Of a DNA stretch of 64,000 nt, positions 59,571-64,000 are shown in pieces (the stretch's first letter is position 1; the number at the start of each line of letters is the position of its first letter). This stretch comes from CAIVVT01 sp963823095 (GTDB lineage Bacteria > Acidobacteriota > Terriglobia > Bryobacterales > Bryobacteraceae). Position numbers and translations under genes: made by a program. The DNA lies in contig CAWGKI010000018.1 of assembly GCA_963823095.1 (NCBI GenBank), forward strand, positions 69,556 to 133,555, in the 5' to 3' direction. The notes beneath the pieces are model-generated. The model did not search any database. It saw nothing but the letters and a program-made list of their open reading frames with translations, and was not told where the DNA came from.

Positions 59571-60398
59571 GGGCTCCGGTGCAATCTGCACGCGATCACA
59601 GCGCTGCTGCGATAATGGCCCAAATGGTCGAACGGACACCCTCAGAAGAACTGTTCAAGGGCCGGCAATTCGACCAAGAGGTCATCGTGCTTTGCGTGCG
59701 TTGGTATCTGAGTTTCAAGCTCAGTTCGCGCGACCTGGTGGAGATCATGAGCGAACGCAGTATCGCGTTGGCCCACACCACGATTCTGCGTTGGGTGCAG
59801 CGTTACGTGCCAGAATTCGAGAAGCTCTGGAAGCGTTATGCTTGTCCGGTCGGCGGCTCGTGGCGTTGTGATGAGACCTATAAAAAGGTGAAGGGCCGCT
59901 GGACCTATCTCTACCGGGCGGTCGACAAGCAAGGTCGGACCGTCGATTTCATGCTGAGCGAGAAGCGCGACGTCGCGGCGGCCGAACGGTTCTTCAGAAA
60001 GGCGATGAAGAACAATGGGGCGCTCAGAGTGATCACCCTGGATGCCTATGCGGCGTCGCATCGGGCGGTGGCGGAAATGCATTCGGCACTAACCATGCCA
60101 CGCCGGGTTGGGGTACGGTCCAACAAGTACCTGAACAACATAGTTGAGCAGGGTCATCGACGCACCAAACACCGAATCGGGCCGATGCTGGGCTTCAAGC
60201 GGTTCGACACGGCAGCGATCACGATCTGCGGTATCGAACTCGCAGCGAAGATCAGGAAGCAGCAGTTCAAGATCGGAAAGCTACCCGGAAGACCGAGGAC
60301 GACGCCTGGAATCTGGGCAGCCGTTCTGGCGGCTTGAAGCCTGACACCCCTCTCGCAAGGAGAACTGAATCGTCTCGGCAAACGTTGCACCAGAGCCC
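59571..60398 (+). mobile_element. IS6-family insertion sequence
   Basis: The left end GGGCTCCGGTGCAA (59571-59584) matches the inverse of 60385-60398 at all but one of 14 positions (GGGCTCTGGTGCAA), the usual IS6 end type. The length of 828 bp fits. The eight bases outside the ends differ (AGTAAAAA on the left, TCAAGGCA on the right), so no target duplication remains, which is typical after IS6-mediated deletion or cointegrate resolution. Confidence 0.85.
59615..60337 (+). CDS. IS6-family transposase
   Basis: Start set at ATG 59615; a GTG at 59579 lies inside the terminal repeat. The 240-residue protein has the IS6 N-terminal helix-turn-helix (LSSRDLVEIMSERSIALAHT) and DDE core: RCDETYKKVKGRW (first Asp), VITLDAYAASHRAV (second Asp), NIVEQGHRRTKHRIGPMLGF (Glu). 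All catalytic residues are intact, so the element may be active. It closes the polysaccharide locus at its right side. Confidence 0.92.
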   Translation: MAQMVERTPSEELFKGRQFDQEVIVLCVRWYLSFKLSSRDLVEIMSERSIALAHTTILRWVQRYVPEFEKLWKRYACPVGGSWRCDETYKKVKGRWTYLYRAVDKQGRTVDFMLSEKRDVAAAERFFRKAMKNNGALRVITLDAYAASHRAVAEMHSALTMPRRVGVRSNKYLNNIVEQGHRRTKHRIGPMLGFKRFDTAAITICGIELAAKIRKQQFKIGKLPGRPRTTPGIWAAVLAA

Positions 60399-60459
60399 TC
60401 AAGGCAAACTTGCACTGTTCGGCTCTTCCGACGTCGCTGGCCAGGTTGCGGCCCTTCGA

Positions 60460-61461
60460 TCAAGTACGGGTTGGCGAGCCTCGCGGAGGCACGACCGCGA
60501 GCGCGCGGTCAACGAACAGCCCGGTGCCCTCCTTATCAATCGAAGCAGGACACTCGGGCCACATCGCACGCACCAGACCGAGCCAGCCCTCCAACTTCTC
60601 GCGAAACTTTCGAGGCCGGGCATAATCGGCGCTTCCGAGTTGGCTGATCAGGCCGAAATCGCCGAAAAGCGGGACGCGCTCTTTCCCGCGTGCTGTGAAG
60701 CAGCGGTAGGAAAGCCACATGAACAGATCGAGCGCGGCGGGACTGGAAGACAGCGCTTTGGCCGCCTCCAGATCGGTCGGAATCGGGTGATCGAGAATCT
60801 CGCGATAGAACTCGTCGCTCAGGACGATCATGTTCTGGCAGTCCCCAGGCAGCAGCCTCTGCTCGGGGTCTCTCGAATACCAGATCCGGGCCTCGCTCAT
60901 GAAGTTGAACCGTGCGCGATGGACAACGGCGGCACGTTCCCGTTGGGTGTCGGTACCGAAGAAGATCGTCGCGCCAAAGATGCGCTGAAAGGATCCGACG
61001 AGACGCCGATACTGGGATCCACCCTGCTGCATGCCGAAGGTGTCCAGCATTTCCGCCGCGCTATCGAAAGTGATCCGTGGCCTCTGCTGACGGATGGCGA
61101 GCGTCGCGAGGAAGATCGGGACGAGGCGGTCTTGACCCCACGGCAATCCGTAACTCGGGTGTCCGGTGACCTGTAGAACAAACTGGCCATTGCGCCGTTC
61201 GTGCAGTAGACAGCCCGGAGACGGTCGCTTCACCGGCAGACCGCAGAGGACAAACGGCCGCGACGAGAACCCCAGATTCTGTGTTTCACTTTCCCGCTTT
61301 TCCCGCACCACTTGAATTGTTTCCGACTGGCGGAGTCTACGCTTCGAGACGAGCAAATTGGGATGCTGAAGCCGTAGAACGTCACCGGCCCGACGAAACC
61401 AGCTGTCGGCTGAACTACTCGGACCGCGAGCGAACGAATGGCCTTGCCATTTCTGGTGCAC
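60460..61461 (-). CDS. repA: Plasmid-type replication initiator, RepA family
   Basis: The 333-residue protein matches the pattern of the plasmid-encoded RepA family (PF04796): PFVLCGLPVKRPSPG, RRNGQFVLQVT, YGLPWGQDRLVPIFLATLAI, then SQYRRLVGSFQRIFGATIFF, the DNA-binding core, and ILDHPIPTDLEAAKALSSSP, ALDLFMWLSYRCF, RKFREKLEGWLG at the C-terminal end. The assignment is from memory of the family, without a search. RepA proteins bind repeats upstream of their own gene and start replication of low-copy plasmids. Its C-terminal end is 61 bases from the IS6 element. No partition gene is seen in the rest of the window. Confidence 0.65.
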   Translation of the reverse strand: MHQKWQGHSFARGPSSSADSWFRRAGDVLRLQHPNLLVSKRRLRQSETIQVVREKRESETQNLGFSSRPFVLCGLPVKRPSPGCLLHERRNGQFVLQVTGHPSYGLPWGQDRLVPIFLATLAIRQQRPRITFDSAAEMLDTFGMQQGGSQYRRLVGSFQRIFGATIFFGTDTQRERAAVVHRARFNFMSEARIWYSRDPEQRLLPGDCQNMIVLSDEFYREILDHPIPTDLEAAKALSSSPAALDLFMWLSYRCFTARGKERVPLFGDFGLISQLGSADYARPRKFREKLEGWLGLVRAMWPECPASIDKEGTGLFVDRALAVVPPRGSPTRT

Positions 61462-61634
61462 GCCTTGAATCCTCGAAAATCCCGTTGCGAGTTGTGGCCT
61501 GCACCGCTGACGATGCCTGACTGTGTCAGAACTGTGCCAAAACTCGAACTGTTGATTCCACTTGGGTTACCTTTGAGCAAAAAGCAGATTCCCCAAGTTG
61601 TTGTAAATAATAGAATTCAGGCGTAAACGATGGA

Positions 61635-61770
61635 GCCTTTGGAAATGATGCTTCTCCCTTGGGCGCAGGGGGTCGGGCGTTCAAATCGCCCCGCCCCGAC
61701 CAATAGAACCTCCAGCCCAACCTCCCCATTTATTGCCGCAGATACACCGCGCTTTGAGGCGAACCTGTCC
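61635..61770. repeat. Diverged direct repeat, copy 1 (contains tRNA-Pro 3' half)
   Basis: This copy aligns with 63512-63645 from GCCTT(T/C)GG to AGGCGAACC with about 134 positions and moderate divergence. Conservation is highest in the tRNA-derived core and in the following AGCCCAACCT segment. The pair flanks the two-gene module at 61877-63384. Confidence 0.6.
61658..61702 (+). other. tRNA-Pro(TGG) 3' half, attachment-site-like fragment
   Basis: The loop CTTGGGC holds anticodon TGG (61660-61662) followed by G37. Stem strand GCAGG, variable GGGTC, T arm GGGCG-TTCAAAT-CGCCC, acceptor strand CGCCCCG and ACCA end at 61702. The 5' half is absent: the bases before the loop cannot pair with GCAGG, and no D arm is found. 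It is exactly the 3' part left when an element integrates at the anticodon loop of a tRNA-Pro gene. Confidence 0.65.
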
Positions 61771-61876
61771 CTGGATTCGCTCTGTAGAGAAGTGCCCACC
61801 GCAAGGCGCCATGTTCCGCGATGTACTGCTCCGGCGCCCGGCACGAACAACGGGATCCATGCCGCGAGTTACCTGA

Positions 61877-63016
61877 CTACAAACCAGCGTCGAGGAGCCG
61901 CCGAAGGAGACTTGGCTTCGCCGCGTGTGAGTCGCGCAGCTGGCCCAAAGCGGCCCGGAAATCGGCTTCCCGCTTGCATCGCGCTGCTAGGTCGCGCAGG
62001 TCGAGCAGCAGATTCACGGAGATGTCGTACTTGTTCGGCTGCTTGGTCTGAATGAGCCTCTCGATCTTCCGCCATGTGGATTCCTCGCTCCCGGCCAACT
62101 GATCGAGATATCGAGTGCGGGCTGCGACCGCTTCCCGCTCCTTGCGCACACGTTCGGCCGCCTGGCGTTCAGCCGCCAGACGCGCCTTTAGGGCTGCGCG
62201 CTCGCTTGCAGCGGCAAGGAGTTCGCCGACTGTCCGCCGCGTTGGCTGCGACTCACTGGGAGAACCGCTCTTCTGCGTCAGGTCATAACGCCGCAGGATC
62301 TCCGCCCCAGTCTGCGAACTGGCGTTCAACGCCGCATTCACGAGTAGTGTGTCCTTGTCTTTCTCTGGCAAGGCTCGAATCCATACAGCCAGTTCATCGC
62401 GAGTCGGCGGCGCCTTCGGTTGCGCACTTTCGCTTGCCGCAACATCGACCAGATCACTGTCGATGCCCATGAATTCAATGAAGGCGTCCAGCGATCCAGA
62501 CAGAGATTTCAAACCTGTTGGCACGGGCGGCTCGATCTCGTTCTCATCCAGTTCTTCGTTTTGCGCACAGCACAGCCAGCCCAGGTACAAGCATCGATGA
62601 TCACCTCGCAGCAGATCAGCCCGCAGCGGGATGAGCGAGGCCATCCATCCTTCACCCTCATCCAACTCTCCACCGTCTTCCTGCCTGGAGAAATCAATGA
62701 CAACGAATTCGCCAGCTTTACGTGCGCGAAGGCTTTCGCGCCCGCAATACGAAGAGAGAAGCTGACGGGTGAGTGGTATCTTCGGCAAGCGAAGCACGAA
62801 CCGCCGCGTGCCCCAATTCGCAACATAGACGAATACGTCGAAGCACGTCTCCATCAGGGCATCGGGATCGCCCTTGAAATCACCCCAGTTGTAAGTGTTC
62901 ACTAAACTGGTTGGCGTGATCTCGGCTCGGGTCGACAGCGACCGGAGTGTGCGAAGTTCACGCTCGTCGAGAGGGCGATCAACGGCGCGGAATTCGTAAT
63001 ACTGGTATTCGCTCAT
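61877..63016 (-). CDS. Protein of unknown function with C-terminal coiled coil
   Basis: Start chosen at ATG 63016 (MSEYQYYEFRAVDRPLDERE), which overlaps the TGA of the upstream gene as ATGA; an upstream ATG at 63034 is possible. About 379 residues. The N-terminal 150 residues (ITPTSLVNTYNWGDFKGDP, VYVANWGTRRFVLRLP) recall a conserved hypothetical family seen in many soil bacteria, with no known function. Residues 270-330 are a charged, Ala-rich coiled coil (ERAALKARLAAERQAAERV). There is no signal peptide, so it should be cytoplasmic. It is co-translated with the 123-residue gene upstream, and the pair lies between tRNA-Pro fragments. Confidence 0.6.
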   Translation of the reverse strand: MSEYQYYEFRAVDRPLDERELRTLRSLSTRAEITPTSLVNTYNWGDFKGDPDALMETCFDVFVYVANWGTRRFVLRLPKIPLTRQLLSSYCGRESLRARKAGEFVVIDFSRQEDGGELDEGEGWMASLIPLRADLLRGDHRCLYLGWLCCAQNEELDENEIEPPVPTGLKSLSGSLDAFIEFMGIDSDLVDVAASESAQPKAPPTRDELAVWIRALPEKDKDTLLVNAALNASSQTGAEILRRYDLTQKSGSPSESQPTRRTVGELLAAASERAALKARLAAERQAAERVRKEREAVAARTRYLDQLAGSEESTWRKIERLIQTKQPNKYDISVNLLLDLRDLAARCKREADFRAALGQLRDSHAAKPSLLRRLLDAGL

Positions 63017-63384
63017 TGCCCGCACCTTTGCCAATAGCGGTAAGCCTCAATCCACTCGGCCCCTACCGGTGGTGGCGAGAGGAGGGGCAGTTCCAGGATC
63101 GGAATCCGCTGCTTTTCTTTCCCGCGTTGACAGACCACGACGATCTCGTCCGCGTTTGTCATGTCGATCTTCGTGACGGTCACCTCGACGCCAAGGACCG
63201 TTGTGGAGAACGGAATGCGGAGATGTTCCTCAATCATCGTGAAGAAGCCGCCAGCTTGTTCGGCCTCGCCATAGGCATCAATCGTTGCTTCCTCGACCAT
63301 GCTTTCGAGCCTTCTCTTGCTGAGCCGCGGCGGTGTCTGCCGGGCTGCTGCTGTTCTGATCGATCCTCTTCGTGACGGGTTCAT
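63013..63384 (-). CDS. Small protein of unknown function, first gene of the pair
   Basis: The 123-residue protein has a basic N-terminus (RLSKRRLESMVEEATIDAYG) and a C-terminal half with MIEEHLRIPFSTTVLGVEVT, ADEIVVVCQRGKEKQRIPIL and GAEWIEAYRYWQ. Similar proteins are sometimes labelled calcium-binding in databases, but no EF-hand is visible here. GAGAGGAG precedes the ATG. It shares four bases with the next gene (63013-63016), a sign of translational coupling. Function is unknown; the constant pairing suggests that the two act together. Confidence 0.6.
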   Translation of the reverse strand: MNPSRRGSIRTAAARQTPPRLSKRRLESMVEEATIDAYGEAEQAGGFFTMIEEHLRIPFSTTVLGVEVTVTKIDMTNADEIVVVCQRGKEKQRIPILELPLLSPPPVGAEWIEAYRYWQRCGQ

Positions 63385-64000
63385 GCTCCTCTCAATGTTC
63401 TGATTATCGACTAGCCGCGAGCCGCGCTACACTGCAATCCGGGGACATTGGGGTAAGATTCTTGACCTCGGCGTAATCCTCGAGCCGCCGCATCTGTTGT
63501 TTAAACGAGAAGCCTTCGGTGAGCGCCGGAAACCGCTTTGGACGCAGGGGGGCGTTCAAATCGCCGCGCCCCGACCAATCAAACTTCTAGCCCAACCTTC
63601 CCTCCTAGGGCCGCATCGGCCACGCTTCAGGCGAACCGGCTTTCCGTCCATCCCGGGGGCTGCCGTCAACGCATCGTGGTGCATCGGATTTGCGTCCCTG
63701 GTTCGAACGAGCGCACATTGTGTGCTAGGATCCACTGCGGTTACGGCAGGTGCCCTCTCGGGTGCGAAAACGCTATACGACGCCGAGAAGCCAACCTTTG
63801 GCAGCCACAGGTGGAGCTGAGAGACGCAGTGGGCGAGACCGACGCCCGGCTGGAGGCGATGGCAGAGGACCTAGGCGCGTCCAACTAGAGAACGCTCGTC
63901 TGCGCACGCGTGGCGTCTTTCCTGATCGCTCAGTGCCAATGCCCGGTGGCGACATTTCAGTCCGTTCTCTTGCTTACGGCGAACTGGCTTGCGTTTTTGT
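63385..64000. other. Right end of window, with tRNA-Pro fragment copy 2
   Basis: No gene is accepted. The stretch holds the promoter side of the two-gene module and the second diverged repeat at 63512-63645. The remainder up to 64000 has only short motif-free frames. Confidence 0.4.
63512..63645. repeat. Diverged direct repeat, copy 2
   Basis: This is the partner of 61635-61770. It contains the degraded tRNA-Pro 3' half at 63537-63577: anticodon-loop-like TTTGGAC, then GCAGG, a 4-base loss in the variable/T-stem area, TTCAAAT, CGCCCCG and ACCA. It is more degraded than copy 1. Confidence 0.6.

Larger units (their letters stand above)
61462..61876. other. Region upstream of repA, with tRNA-Pro fragment copy 1
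   Basis: No gene is accepted here. The sequence before repA has spaced ACTGTG/GAACTGT units (61522-61555) that could be weak iteron-like repeats. 61658-61702 is the tRNA-Pro 3' half and 61635-61770 belongs to a diverged direct repeat shared with 63512-63645. Confidence 0.4.

Noticed and set aside
61526..61850. Minus-strand frames reading GRGDLNARPPAPKG
   Set aside because: This is the antisense translation of a tRNA T arm, a known source of spurious proteins.

Overview
The window looks like a chromosomal, or chromosome plus integrated-plasmid, segment from an acidobacterium of the Solibacter/Bryobacter kind. This rests on family knowledge, not a search. The clues are secreted modular proteins ending in PCRVxDxR-type repeats, an Oar-like TonB-dependent receptor with a carboxypeptidase-regulatory domain, an ASPIC/UnbV protein beside a TPR protein, and a membrane-anchored winged-helix regulator. 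The DNA is GC-rich and carries many mobile-element scars.

Layout. (1) 1-19756: three loci for very large secreted proteins. Their N-terminal parts differ (PPC/BACON; an M11-like metalloprotease with BACON and InlB repeats; DUF11 with RCC1 propellers, Ig and IPT domains), but all end in a near-identical cassette of about 1.1 kb with three repeats. An IS3-family element and an O-antigen ligase-like gene lie between them. (2) 19865-21442: a family 2 glycosyltransferase and a frameshifted SAM methyltransferase. (3) 21766-31201: a mobile-element pile-up. It holds a MITE-like repeat, an IS701-like fragment, an IS21 istB with the tail of istA, a tRNA-Gly(CCC), a decayed integrase-type transposase, and an IS66 element whose tnpC is split by a recombinase-in-trio (RIT) element. 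The IS66 element itself interrupts a small secreted-protein gene. (4) 31445-41705: a secreted protein of unknown family, the TonB receptor, a TPR protein, an FG-GAP/ASPIC protein and a regulator. (5) 42496-59521: a plant cell-wall polysaccharide locus with GH9, GH51, three tandem CE1-type esterases, GH3, GH42, a tannase/feruloyl-esterase family protein and GH39. (6) 59571-64000: an IS6 copy, a plasmid-type RepA gene, and a two-gene module of unknown function lying between two tRNA-Pro 3'-half fragments.

How the genes work together. The (5) enzymes almost all carry signal peptides, and 45723-55728 is closely spaced on one strand. The set fits stripping of arabinose, feruloyl and acetyl groups from arabinoxylan, followed by xylosidase and galactosidase steps, with the TonB receptor and TPR/ASPIC pair as candidate envelope partners. 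GH9 adds beta-1,4-glucan attack.

Several otherwise recognisable genes carry single-base frameshifts: the large proteins at 2874 and 12172, the methyltransferase, GH9 and GH39. These could be real decay or sequence errors; the sequence alone cannot decide. The best-supported observations are the RIT insertion into IS66 tnpC, with exact repair of the reading frame when removed, and the 8-bp target duplication around IS66.
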